Counted from the first letter of the stretch, positions 1 to 6,229 are shown. The stretch is 6,229 nt of DNA from Marinagarivorans sp. UBA5870 (GCA_002432555.1 DJFO01000337.1:17227-23455), one strand, 5' to 3'. The notes: generated from the sequence alone by a model not told the origin. Numbers and translations: made by a program.

Positions 1-1
1 G

Positions 2-280
<279 letters not shown>

Positions 281-296
281 TCTCACGGGGGCGCCT

Positions 297-938
297 ATGC
301 CGCAGCTGACCATCGCTTTAACCAAGGGCCGCATTTTGGAAGAGACCCTGCCGCTGCTCGCGGCTGCCGGTATCGAACCCCTGGAAAATATTCACACGAG
401 TCGCAAGCTGACCTTCCCTACCAGCTCGCCGGAGGTGCGCCTGTTGATCCTGCGCGGCGTCGATGTGCCCACCTATGTTCAGTTCGGTGCTGCCGACGTC
501 GGGGTGTCAGGCAAAGACATGCTGTTGGAACACGGCGGACACGGTTATTACGAGCCGCTGGATCTGCGGATTGCCCGCTGTCGTCTCATGACGGCCGGGC
601 TCGCCGGGCAGAGGGTTCAACCCGGACGCATCAAGGTCGCCACCAAATACGTGAATGTGGCCAAGCGGTTTTATGCGGAGCAGGGCCGCCAAGTGGACGT
701 TATCAAACTCTATGGCGCCATGGAGTTGGCGCCGGTGCTGCGTTTAGCCGACGAAATAGTCGACATAGTCGATACCGGTAATACCCTGCGGGCCAATGGG
801 CTCGAGGCCAGAGAGGTGATCGCCGATGTCAGTTCGCGGCTGATCGTCAATAAGGCCTCCATGAAGCTCAAGCATTACCAAATTGAAGCGCTGATCGACG
901 CTGTTGAAAGCGCAGTTGGCGAAATCAGTGCCGATTAA
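297..938 (+). CDS. hisG: ATP phosphoribosyltransferase, short form (catalytic subunit)
   Basis: HisG condenses ATP with PRPP to phosphoribosyl-ATP, the first and feedback-controlled step of histidine synthesis. The product is 213 residues. It begins [12 protein letters not shown], typical of the family N-terminus, and carries the PRPP-binding loop at residues 153-169 (core [12 protein letters not shown]). At 213 residues it lacks the roughly 80-residue C-terminal regulatory domain of the long E. coli enzyme (299 aa). Short forms are known to work as a hetero-octamer with HisZ, a HisRS paralogue that senses histidine; no hisZ is in this window. The ATG at 297 sits 5 bases after a G-rich stretch (287-291) that may act as a weak ribosome site. 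It lies 16 bases after murA and 13 bases before hisD, which suggests one operon. Confidence 0.97.
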   Translation: MPQLTIALTKGRILEETLPLLAAAGIEPLENIHTSRKLTFPTSSPEVRLLILRGVDVPTYVQFGAADVGVSGKDMLLEHGGHGYYEPLDLRIARCRLMTAGLAGQRVQPGRIKVATKYVNVAKRFYAEQGRQVDVIKLYGAMELAPVLRLADEIVDIVDTGNTLRANGLEAREVIADVSSRLIVNKASMKLKHYQIEALIDAVESAVGEISAD

Positions 939-951
939 TACAGGATTTTCC

Positions 952-2259
952 ATGCCCTTCCCGATGCGCCGTCTCCGGTCCTCGAGTGACGATTTTACCG
1001 AACAGCTGGACCAGTTGCTGGCATGGGAGTCCGTCAGCCACGCGGGCGTCGAATCGGCGGTGCAAGAGATTCTCGCGGAGGTCCGCCGTCGCGGTGACGC
1101 TGCGGTGATCGAATACACCAACCGCTTCGATCACCGCAGTGCAGGTACGCTGGCCGAGCTGATTTTAGAGCGCGACGCATTGAGCGCTGCCCTCGCTCGT
1201 GTGCCGCAAGACCAGCGCGCCGCCCTAGAGCAGGCGGCCGAGCGCATTCGGGAATACCACCAGCACCAGTTCCAGCAATCCTGGCGCTACCAGGCGGCGG
1301 ACGGTACCGTGCTCGGGCAGCAGGTGACGCCGATGGATCGGGTCGGGGTCTATGTCCCCGGCGGCAAGGCCGCCTACCCCTCGTCGGTGCTTATGACGGT
1401 AATACCCGCGAAGGTCGCCGGGGTCCCGGAGATCCTTATGGTCAACCCCGCACCGCGCGGGGAGGTCAATGATTTGGTGCTGGCCGCAGCGGCCATTGCT
1501 GGGGTCGACCGCGTCATCGGCATCGGCGGGGCACAGGCGGTGGCGGCGCTTGCCTACGGTACCGCGGGCATTGCGAAAGTGGACAAAATCGTGGGACCCG
1601 GCAACATTTACGTCGCCACCGCCAAACGGGCGGTGTTCGGCTTGGTCGACATAGATATGATCGCCGGACCCTCTGAGATTCTGGTGGTGTGCGATGGCGG
1701 CACCGACCCGGACTGGATTGCTATGGACTTGTTTTCTCAGGCGGAGCACGACGAGGATGCCCAGGCAATTCTGATCAGCCCGGATGCCGCCTTTCTGGAG
1801 CGGGTCGAAAAAAGTATCCAAAGGCTTCTGCCGACGCTCGCTCGGCGCGAGATCGCCGCAGCCTCGCTCGCCAAACGCGGTGCATTAATTGAAGTAGCCA
1901 ATCTGGCCGAAGCCTTACAACTTGTGAACCGCATCGCTCCCGAGCACTTGGAATTGTCAGTCGCGGATCCCGAGTCCCTGTTGCCGCAGATCCGTCACGC
2001 GGGGGCTATTTTTATGGGCAGGCACACGAGTGAAGCGCTGGGAGATTACTGCGCGGGACCCAACCACGTGCTGCCGACCGCGGGCACCGCACGGTTTTCG
2101 TCCCCCCTGGGGGTCTACGATTTCCAGAAGCGCAGCTCGTTGATTTACTGCTCCCCAGCAGGCGCCTCGACGCTCGGACGGATCGCCTCGGTGCTCGCCC
2201 GCGGGGAATCTTTGGAGGCGCACGCCCGCGCCGCGGAATTGCGCATAACGCGCGAGTAG
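952..2259 (+). CDS. hisD: Histidinol dehydrogenase
   Basis: HisD is a zinc enzyme that oxidises L-histidinol to L-histidine in two NAD-dependent steps, the end of the pathway. The product is 435 residues against 434 in E. coli. Expected zinc ligands are visible as Gln263 and His266 (SQAEHDED), Asp365 (GDYCAGPNH) and His424. The catalytic pair is Glu331-His332 in [10 protein letters not shown]. The NAD-binding and core region includes [18 protein letters not shown] and [12 protein letters not shown]. The ATG at 952 is chosen because AGGA (942-945) lies 6 bases upstream and the N-terminus then matches Pseudomonas HisD; the frame is open back to a TTG at 904 inside hisG, which is not supported. 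The usual Pseudomonas neighbour hisC is missing: the next gene is convergent and ends 3 bases away. An intrinsic terminator follows the stop. Confidence 0.98.
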   Translation: MPFPMRRLRSSSDDFTEQLDQLLAWESVSHAGVESAVQEILAEVRRRGDAAVIEYTNRFDHRSAGTLAELILERDALSAALARVPQDQRAALEQAAERIREYHQHQFQQSWRYQAADGTVLGQQVTPMDRVGVYVPGGKAAYPSSVLMTVIPAKVAGVPEILMVNPAPRGEVNDLVLAAAAIAGVDRVIGIGGAQAVAALAYGTAGIAKVDKIVGPGNIYVATAKRAVFGLVDIDMIAGPSEILVVCDGGTDPDWIAMDLFSQAEHDEDAQAILISPDAAFLERVEKSIQRLLPTLARREIAAASLAKRGALIEVANLAEALQLVNRIAPEHLELSVADPESLLPQIRHAGAIFMGRHTSEALGDYCAGPNHVLPTAGTARFSSPLGVYDFQKRSSLIYCSPAGASTLGRIASVLARGESLEAHARAAELRITRE

Positions 2260-2262
2260 CGA

Positions 2263-3417
2263 TTAGCCGGTTACTGGCTTTTTCTCGAGAACCGCCTGCA
2301 CGCGCTCCAATTTTCCGTTGCGGTAAAACTCGATGGCCACGGTTTCACCTGGTCGCGATTCGGCGATCTGCTGGCGTCCACGGGCGCCGTTGCCGACTAA
2401 CTCGTCATTGATTTTCACGATCACGTCACCCGGTTGCAGCCCCGCAACGTGAGCGGGGCCGTTGTTATAAATTCGTGTGATCAGGACGCCGTTCGTCGAA
2501 TTGAGTTGAAATGAATGCGCAAGTTGCGGCGTGAGGCTTTGCGCCTCCACCCCCAGCCAGCCGCGCACAACCCGGCCGAACTCGACTATGTCCTTCAGCG
2601 TGCGCACCGCGGTGTCCGCTGGTACAGCGAGGCCGACTCCGTCGAGATCGGAATTGCCGATGCGATCGAGGATTGCGGTGTTGATGCCGAGCAAGTTGCC
2701 ATGTACGTCTATGAGGGCCCCGCCGGAGTTGCCGGGGTTGATCGCCGCATCGGTTTGAATAAAGTTTTCGAAGGCACTGATTCCCAGGCCATAACGCCCC
2801 GTTGCCGAGATAATTCCCTGGGTCACCGTTTGGCCCATGCCGAAGGGATTCCCGATGGCGAGCACAATGTCACCCACCTGGGCACCTTGGGGCGCACCCA
2901 CGGGAATGGCTTTGAGGCGGTCCAATTCGATTTTGAGGACCGCGAGATCATTTTCGATATCGACCCCGATCACCCGCGCCTTGCTCTCTCTGCCGTCCTG
3001 CAGTTGGACGACGATTTCGTCCGCTCCTAGGATCACGTGGTTGTTGGTCAGCAGGTAGCCTTGTTCACTGATGATGACCCCGGACCCGAGCGCGGACTGC
3101 ATGCGTTCCTGCCGCGGAATGTCCGCGCTGTTGTAGAAATAGCGAAACAGCGGATCATTGAACATCCGATGGGTGGTGCGGTTGATTTTTTTTCGAGTAA
3201 AAATATTGACCACTGATGGCGCTGCGCGATTGACCGCTTCGGCGTAGGACGTCGCCTGATGTTCGTAGTGATTGCCTGCCACTACAAAAGAAGGATGGGT
3301 GGGTTGGGGATTGCGAACGCGCGGGTTGAGTTCCGGAAACAGTTGCAGCACCGTGAGGGCTATAAGCAGGCCCAGCACCGCGGGCCAGCGAATGTACTCA
3401 AAAAATTTTGCCCACAT
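2263..3417 (-). CDS. degS: Membrane-anchored HtrA-family serine protease, DegS/AlgW type
   Basis: The product is 384 residues: a short cytoplasmic N-terminus, one membrane segment at about 12-28, a trypsin-like domain at about 60-275 and a single PDZ domain at about 285-375. The catalytic triad is His127 (LTNNHV), Asp157 (ENDLAVLK) and Ser231 (NPGNSGGAL). One PDZ plus an uncleaved anchor is the DegS (E. coli) / AlgW (Pseudomonas) architecture, as opposed to the two-PDZ DegP/DegQ. These proteases sense misfolded outer-membrane porins in the periplasm and make the first cut in the anti-sigma factor RseA/MucA, releasing the sigma-E/AlgU envelope-stress response. The substrate here is inferred, as no rseA/mucA is in the window. 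The N-terminus and the GWLGVEAQSLTPQLA start of the PDZ resemble AlgW more than DegS, so algW is an equally fair symbol. The ATG at 3417 has AGGTGA seven bases upstream. It lies 83 bases downstream of zapG and is probably co-transcribed with it. Confidence 0.93.
   Translation of the reverse strand: MWAKFFEYIRWPAVLGLLIALTVLQLFPELNPRVRNPQPTHPSFVVAGNHYEHQATSYAEAVNRAAPSVVNIFTRKKINRTTHRMFNDPLFRYFYNSADIPRQERMQSALGSGVIISEQGYLLTNNHVILGADEIVVQLQDGRESKARVIGVDIENDLAVLKIELDRLKAIPVGAPQGAQVGDIVLAIGNPFGMGQTVTQGIISATGRYGLGISAFENFIQTDAAINPGNSGGALIDVHGNLLGINTAILDRIGNSDLDGVGLAVPADTAVRTLKDIVEFGRVVRGWLGVEAQSLTPQLAHSFQLNSTNGVLITRIYNNGPAHVAGLQPGDVIVKINDELVGNGARGRQQIAESRPGETVAIEFYRNGKLERVQAVLEKKPVTG
2265..2283 (+). 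terminator. Rho-independent terminator of the murA-hisG-hisD unit
   Basis: Six bases after the hisD stop the sequence forms AGCCGG - TTA - CTGGCT, a six-pair stem with one G-U pair and a three-base loop, followed directly by a T run through 2283. It works only in the rightward direction, because the leftward strand has the A run before the hairpin and no T run after it. It overlaps the stop codon (2263-2265) and last codons of the convergent protease gene, so one stretch of DNA serves as coding sequence on one strand and terminator on the other. Confidence 0.75.
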
Positions 3418-3424
3418 ACGTCAG

Positions 3425-3430
3425 TCACCT
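3425..3430 (-). promoter_or_regulatory. Ribosome binding site of the DegS/AlgW gene
   Basis: On the leftward strand AGGTGA lies seven bases before the ATG at 3417, supporting that start. A potential hairpin (3432-3451) ends one base upstream of this site, so folding of the leader could affect ribosome access. Confidence 0.7.
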
Positions 3431-3431
3431 G

Positions 3432-3461
3432 CGACCGGATGCCGCCGGTCGGTTCCGGCGG
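3432..3461 (-). repeat. Overlapping inverted repeats in the leader of the protease gene
   Basis: Two perfect seven-base inverted repeats share the same bases. One is CGACCGG (3432-3438) with CCGGTCG (3445-3451), and the other is CCGCCGG (3442-3448) with CCGGCGG (3455-3461); each encloses a six-base loop. Because both use 3445-3448, the two hairpins cannot form together. Neither is followed by a T run on the leftward strand, so neither is an ordinary terminator. Their position just before the ribosome site suggests RNA structure in the zapG-protease gap; any regulatory role is inference. Confidence 0.5.
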
Positions 3462-3473
3462 GCGATTTGTTGC

Positions 3474-3497
3474 GGTGCCCCGAAGGATCCGGGCACC
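3474..3497 (-). repeat. Hairpin just after the zapG stop codon
   Basis: GGTGCCC (3474-3480) and GGGCACC (3491-3497) form a perfect seven-pair stem with a ten-base loop, beginning three bases after the zapG stop on the leftward strand. The bases that follow in that direction (gcaacaaat) contain no T run, so it is not a standard intrinsic terminator. It could protect the upstream mRNA end from 3' exonucleases or reduce read-through into the protease gene; that is inference. Confidence 0.45.
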
Positions 3498-3500
3498 CGG

Positions 3501-3980
3501 TTAGTTTTTGCGTCGCGACCCAGCGGTTGCGTTTTCAAGCAGAGCCAGGTTGTCGTCTTCATCTTTCAGGCCGAATTCTTCGCTGAGCATACCGTGGCTA
3601 CCCGGTATTTTCGGTGCCCAGTCCCGCGGCGGTTCAATCTGGGTCGGATTGAGCTTCTGCATACCCTCGTCATTTTCACCAGCGGCAAACAATTGGCGGC
3701 CGATCTCCGTGTTGGTCAGTTGCATCGCACCCAGGGCAAGGTGCTCGTGCAGTTCCCTATAACTTTGCGTCAGCTCGCGTACCTTTTGCGCGGTTTCGCC
3801 AAAGTGCTGGGCCACATCTTGCTGGTAACTTTCCAATTCCCGTTTCGCCTCTGCCAAGCGTTGTTCAATTTCTTTGTGTTGCTCGGGCGCGATCCACACT
3901 CTACCGGCAAACACGCCGATGACTGCGCCTATGATCAACGCAATGAATCCCACGATAAATAGGCTCTCTAACGGAAACAC
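3501..3980 (-). CDS. zapG: Inner-membrane protein of the YhcB/ZapG (DUF1043) family
   Basis: The product is 159 residues (E. coli YhcB has 132). A membrane segment at about 6-26 is rich in Ile, Gly and Ala, followed by a charged helical region at about 33-84 likely to form a coiled coil. It contains the family signature: Tyr52, then HF at 59-60, SYRELHEHLALGA at 73-85 and PPRDWAPK at 117-124. The acidic tail beyond residue 130 is poorly conserved. E. coli YhcB/ZapG is reported to link cell-envelope synthesis and division and to affect cell shape; its exact biochemistry is unsettled. The start is GTG at 3980 with a strong AAGGAG eight bases upstream, and this puts the membrane segment at the N-terminus as expected. 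It is divergent from zapE and precedes the HtrA gene, as in E. coli, where degQ and degS follow. Confidence 0.92.
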   Translation of the reverse strand: MFPLESLFIVGFIALIIGAVIGVFAGRVWIAPEQHKEIEQRLAEAKRELESYQQDVAQHFGETAQKVRELTQSYRELHEHLALGAMQLTNTEIGRQLFAAGENDEGMQKLNPTQIEPPRDWAPKIPGSHGMLSEEFGLKDEDDNLALLENATAGSRRKN

Positions 3981-3988
3981 AAAACTTT

Positions 3989-3994
3989 CTCCTT
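3989..3994 (-). promoter_or_regulatory. Ribosome binding site deciding the zapG GTG start
   Basis: On the leftward strand AAGGAG is placed eight bases before GTG at 3980. It is the best Shine-Dalgarno match near this gene and supports the GTG start. Confidence 0.8.
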
Positions 3995-4091
3995 AACGAC
4001 CGACGGCGATGGACAATGGTTGGCATTCAAAGTGCGTACGTGTGGCTGCGCCAATAAACCTGTGGAACGCATTTTGTTTGCACGCCTTTTA

Positions 4092-4122
4092 ATGATACCC
4101 CGAAGTGTCGCAACTTGCGCAA
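4092..4122 (-). promoter_or_regulatory. Candidate sigma-70 promoter for zapG and the protease gene
   Basis: Leftward, a good -10 match TATCAT (4097-4092) follows a weak -35 TTGCGC (4122-4117) with a long 19-base spacer. Transcription would begin near 4085 and give a leader of about 105 bases. The -35 overlaps the palindrome TTGCGCAA (4115-4122), which sits between the arms CAACT (4111-4115) and AGTTG (4126-4130). The promoter call rests mainly on the -10 and on the divergent-gene position. Confidence 0.3.
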
Positions 4123-4151
4123 ATGAGTTGTGCCTTGGCGGCGTGTCCAAA

Positions 4152-4180
4152 TTGCGCGGGATCCGGGCGCACGTTAAAGT
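4152..4180 (+). promoter_or_regulatory. Weak candidate promoter for zapE
   Basis: Rightward, TTGCGC (4152-4157) and TAAAGT (4175-4180) are separated by 17 bases; they match the sigma-70 boxes at three and four of six positions. Transcription would start near 4187, about 30 bases before the zapE ATG. The rest of the 236-base spacer (3981-4216) holds no credible gene: the long leftward frame across it is antisense to zapE. Confidence 0.25.
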
Positions 4181-4216
4181 ACGCGGCCTTTTGCCGGAGG
4201 ATGACTGGATCCTGAG

Positions 4217-5320
4217 ATGAGTGAGAATCCCATAGCCCGCTACGAGCGCGATCTGGCAAGACCTGGCTTTCAGGCGGATGCGGCGCAGCGCCTGGCGATC
4301 GAACACCTGCAGCGGTTGTACGAAACGCTGCTCGCCGAGACCCATAAATCCCGCGGTTTGACCGGATGGCTGAGGTCGCGGTTCGCCGCCTCCGAACCCG
4401 TGCAAGGACTCTATTTGTGGGGCGGAGTCGGGCGCGGCAAGACCTATTTGATGGACATTTTTTTTGAGGCCCTGCCGTTTCCACAAAAGATGCGCACCCA
4501 CTTCCACCGCTTTATGCGTCGGGTGCACGGGGAGCTCACCCGCTTCAAAGGCGAAAAGAATCCATTGGATAGGGTGGCCGACGTGCTGGCGGGAGAGGCG
4601 CGCGTAATCTGCTTCGACGAATTTTTCGTAGCCGACATCACCGATGCCATGATCCTGGCGAATTTGCTCCGCGCCCTGTTCGCCCGTGGGGTCACCCTAG
4701 TGGCGACATCCAATATGGCGCCGGATGGCCTATATAAGGACGGCCTGCAGCGGGTGCGATTTCTTCCGGCCATCGACTTGCTGAACACCCATCTCCGCGT
4801 GGTGAATGTCGACGGCGGTATCGACTACCGGCTGCGCGCCCTCGTGAAAGCGGAGCTCTATTACACACCCTTGGATGAAGCCGCTGACCGCGCGCTGCAT
4901 CAGTGCTTCGAACGACTGGTGCTCGCTTGTGACTCGGTGCGGCGCGATGTGACCTTGGAGGTGGAGGGGCGTCCGATGCATGCCCGCTACGAAGCAGAGG
5001 ATGTGGTGTGGTTCGACTTCAAGGCGCTATGCGACGGCCCGCGCTCCCAAAACGACTATATAGTGCTCGCGCGGGAATACCACGCGGTGGTAGTGGCCAA
5101 CGTTCCGGTTATGGGGCAGCGCAACGATGATCAGGCCAGACGTTTCATCTATATGGTGGACGAGTTCTACGACCGGCGGGTGAAACTCGTGGTCTCCGCA
5201 GCGCTGCCCCTGGCATCGCTGTATCAGGACGGTCGGCTGGGTTTCGAGTTCCAGCGCACCGTTAGTCGGTTGCTCGAGATGCAAAGCGAAGAGTACCTCG
5301 CACTCGCCCACAAAGCTTGA
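4217..5320 (+). CDS. zapE: Cell division protein ZapE, AAA+ family ATPase
   Basis: ZapE (AFG1/YhcM family) is a cytoplasmic ATPase that associates with the Z-ring during constriction in E. coli; the eukaryotic relative AFG1/LACE1 is mitochondrial. The product is 367 residues, close to the E. coli length. Visible motifs are Walker A GGVGRGKT (69-76), Walker B ICFDEFF (131-137, acidic pair Asp134-Glu135), a sensor-like ATSN (163-166), DGLQRVRFLPAID (175-187), DEFYDRRVKLVVSA (315-328) and the conserved end FEFQRTVSRLLEMQSEEYL (343-361). The ATG at 4217 gives MSENPIARYERDL, matching the short Pseudomonas-type N-terminus. Its ribosome site is poor: GGA at 4207-4209 is correctly spaced, while the better GGAGG (4196-4200) is 16 bases away. 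It is divergent from zapG and lies upstream of rplM-rpsI, the E. coli order. Confidence 0.96.
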   Translation: MSENPIARYERDLARPGFQADAAQRLAIEHLQRLYETLLAETHKSRGLTGWLRSRFAASEPVQGLYLWGGVGRGKTYLMDIFFEALPFPQKMRTHFHRFMRRVHGELTRFKGEKNPLDRVADVLAGEARVICFDEFFVADITDAMILANLLRALFARGVTLVATSNMAPDGLYKDGLQRVRFLPAIDLLNTHLRVVNVDGGIDYRLRALVKAELYYTPLDEAADRALHQCFERLVLACDSVRRDVTLEVEGRPMHARYEAEDVVWFDFKALCDGPRSQNDYIVLAREYHAVVVANVPVMGQRNDDQARRFIYMVDEFYDRRVKLVVSAALPLASLYQDGRLGFEFQRTVSRLLEMQSEEYLALAHKA

Positions 5321-5333
5321 TCGCCCCATTATT

Positions 5334-5352
5334 CTGCTTGAAAAACAGGCAG
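5334..5352 (+). repeat. Inverted repeat between zapE and rplM, over the rplM -35 box
   Basis: CTGCTTG (5334-5340) and CAGGCAG (5346-5352) form a seven-pair stem (one G-U pair) with an AAAAA loop, 14 bases after the zapE stop. No T run follows (cccttatg), so it is not a typical intrinsic terminator. As DNA it is a near-perfect dyad covering the predicted rplM -35 box. It may be an operator, a weak transcription end for zapE, or chance. Confidence 0.45.
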
Positions 5353-5366
5353 CCCTTATGTAGTAT
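5338..5366 (+). promoter_or_regulatory. Sigma-70 promoter of rplM-rpsI
   Basis: TTGAAA (5338-5343) and TAGTAT (5361-5366) are exactly 17 bases apart. A GC-rich stretch, tcgcgctcc, lies between the -10 box and the likely start near 5373, the kind of discriminator seen at promoters of ribosomal genes that are under stringent (ppGpp) control. The leader would be about 85 bases. This is the best promoter in the window. Confidence 0.65.
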
Positions 5367-5377
5367 TCGCGCTCCTT

Positions 5378-5424
5378 TTTGCCCGCCTATTTTGGGCAAG
5401 CGGTAAAACTCCGGCTCTGCCGGA
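5378..5424 (+). promoter_or_regulatory. Structured 5' leader of rplM-rpsI
   Basis: Two hairpins can form in the predicted leader. The first is TTGCCC (5379-5384) with GGGCAA (5394-5399) around a nine-base loop; the second is TCCGGC (5410-5415) with GCCGGA (5419-5424) around a three-base loop. In E. coli the rplM-rpsI operon is reported to be repressed by its own product L13 acting on the leader; these hairpins are candidates for such a site here. The second is followed by ttccatttt, too weak a T tract to call a terminator. Confidence 0.4.
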
Positions 5425-5457
5425 TTCCATTTTGTACCACGTTTGAAGGCCTACAAC

Positions 5458-5886
5458 ATGAAGACATACAGCGCCAAACCTGAATCAGTAAAACGTGATT
5501 GGTACATTGTTGATGCTTCAGGCAAAACCCTCGGCCGCCTGGCTGCGGAGCTCGCCCACCGCCTGCGCGGCAAGCACAAGCCTGAATTTACCCCCCACGT
5601 CGACACCGGCGATTACATAGTCGTGATCAATGCCGAGAAAGTGCGAGTAACGGGTAATAAAGCAAAAGACAAGATCTACCATCACTACACCGGTTACCCC
5701 GGCGGTATCAAATCCATCAGCTTTGAAAAGCTGATCATCAAAGCCCCGGAGATGACCATCCAGAGCGCCGTCAAAGGCATGTTGCCGCGGGGGCCACTGG
5801 GTCGAGCGATCTTCAAGAAGCTGAAGGTTTACGCCGGTGATGCGCATCCGCACGCCGCCCAGCAACCCCAAGAACTCAACTTTTAA
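5458..5886 (+). CDS. rplM: 50S ribosomal protein L13
   Basis: L13 binds 23S rRNA early in assembly of the large subunit. The product is 142 residues, the same length as in E. coli, and aligns end to end: [67 protein letters not shown] and [17 protein letters not shown]. The ATG at 5458 is preceded by GAAGG (5445-5449) at eight bases; the frame is open back to a TTG at 5443, but that overlaps the ribosome site and is not the start. rpsI begins 13 bases downstream, so the two are one operon, as in almost all bacteria. Confidence 0.99.
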   Translation: MKTYSAKPESVKRDWYIVDASGKTLGRLAAELAHRLRGKHKPEFTPHVDTGDYIVVINAEKVRVTGNKAKDKIYHHYTGYPGGIKSISFEKLIIKAPEMTIQSAVKGMLPRGPLGRAIFKKLKVYAGDAHPHAAQQPQELNF

Positions 5887-5899
5887 CGGAAGCTGATAT

Positions 5900-6229
5900 A
5901 TGGCAGGTGAACAATTTTACGGTACGGGTCGTCGCAAAACCGCTACTGCGCGTGTATTCATTTCTCTGGGCAGCGGCAATATCAGTATCAATGACCGCAC
6001 CTTGGAAGATTATTTCGGCCGCGAAGTTGCGCGGATGATCGTGCGTCAACCGCTCGAACTGACCGGCAACACCGATAAATTCGATCTTAAGATCACGGTC
6101 GCTGGCGGCGGCAGCTTCGGCCAAGCCGGGGCGATTCGTCACGGCATCACCCGCGCGCTCATGGCCTATGACGAAGGCATGCGTTCCGATCTGCGCAAAG
6201 CCGGCTACGTGACTCGCGACTCGCGCGAA
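5900..6229 (+). CDS. rpsI: 30S ribosomal protein S9, N-terminal 110 codons
   Basis: The frame from ATG 5900 is open to the window end and encodes 110 of about 130 residues. It matches E. coli S9 throughout: [53 protein letters not shown] and [16 protein letters not shown]. The missing part is the basic C-terminal tail, which in the ribosome reaches the P-site tRNA. GGAAG (5888-5892) seven bases upstream supports the start. It follows rplM by 13 bases and is probably translated from the same mRNA. Confidence 0.98.
   Translation, partial: MAGEQFYGTGRRKTATARVFISLGSGNISINDRTLEDYFGREVARMIVRQPLELTGNTDKFDLKITVAGGGSFGQAGAIRHGITRALMAYDEGMRSDLRKAGYVTRDSRE

Noticed and set aside
1225..1821. Leftward open frame of 198 codons inside hisD
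   Set aside because: It is antisense to the conserved hisD core; long shadow frames are expected in GC-rich coding DNA.
2837..3058. Small rightward frames inside the protease gene (2515-3058)
   Set aside because: They are antisense to the catalytic domain containing the His, Asp and Ser motifs, with no domain of their own.
3432..3497. REP/BIME-type extragenic palindrome cluster
   Set aside because: The stems do not match known REP consensus, and the window shows no second copy.
3418..3500. Possible sigma-E promoter before the protease gene, from GGAAC on the leftward strand near 3452-3456
   Set aside because: The -35 core is there, but no TCTGA- or TCAAA-like -10 box follows at the right distance, and the bases belong to the inverted repeat.
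3408..3962. Rightward open frame of 184 codons opposite zapG
   Set aside because: It mirrors zapG, whose family signature and ribosome site are clear; the translated frame has no recognisable motif.
3485..4168. Ten-base direct repeat GGATCCGGGC at 3485-3494 and 4159-4168, flanking zapG
   Set aside because: Too short and GC-rich to mean more than chance; no target duplication, transposase or matching ends nearby.
3968..4528. Leftward open frame of 186 codons crossing the zapG-zapE spacer and the start of zapE
   Set aside because: It is antisense to the conserved zapE Walker A region, shows no recognisable domain, and overlaps the zapG start and its ribosome site.

Overview
This is a chromosomal housekeeping stretch from a gammaproteobacterium with moderately high GC (estimated by eye at 55-60%). 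The basis is the close resemblance of every product to Escherichia coli and Pseudomonas proteins, plus two conserved gene blocks. One is murA-hisG-hisD followed by a DegS/AlgW-type protease, as in Pseudomonas. The other is the divergent arrangement zapG-protease facing away from zapE-rplM-rpsI, as in E. coli. The short-form HisG argues against an enteric. Genus cannot be settled from the sequence alone.

Layout: 1-2259 reads rightward and holds the 3' end of murA (peptidoglycan precursor synthesis), then hisG and hisD (first step and last two oxidations of histidine synthesis). They are 16 and 13 bases apart and probably share a transcript. A compact intrinsic terminator at 2265-2283 ends this unit and lies inside the 3' end of the convergent gene. 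From 3980 down to 2263 runs a leftward pair: zapG (yhcB, GTG start) and a membrane-anchored, single-PDZ HtrA protease of the DegS/AlgW type. The 83 bases between them carry several inverted repeats. A 236-base divergent spacer (3981-4216) separates this pair from rightward zapE (AAA+ divisome ATPase). After a 137-base spacer with a good sigma-70-like promoter and a structured leader come rplM (L13) and rpsI (S9, cut by the window end at codon 110).

How it works together: MurA, ZapG, ZapE and the DegS/AlgW protease all touch envelope growth, division or envelope stress. HisG/HisD and L13/S9 are core metabolism and translation. Compared with the relatives named above, hisC is absent after hisD, and there is one HtrA gene rather than the degQ-degS pair of E. 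coli.

I found no mobile element, CRISPR array, tRNA/rRNA, toxin-antitoxin pair, phage gene or defence system, and no evidence of a new biological system. The items worth a second look are regulatory: the embedded terminator, the hairpins ahead of the protease gene, and the dyad and leader hairpins ahead of rplM. No gene-free stretch exceeds 236 bases.
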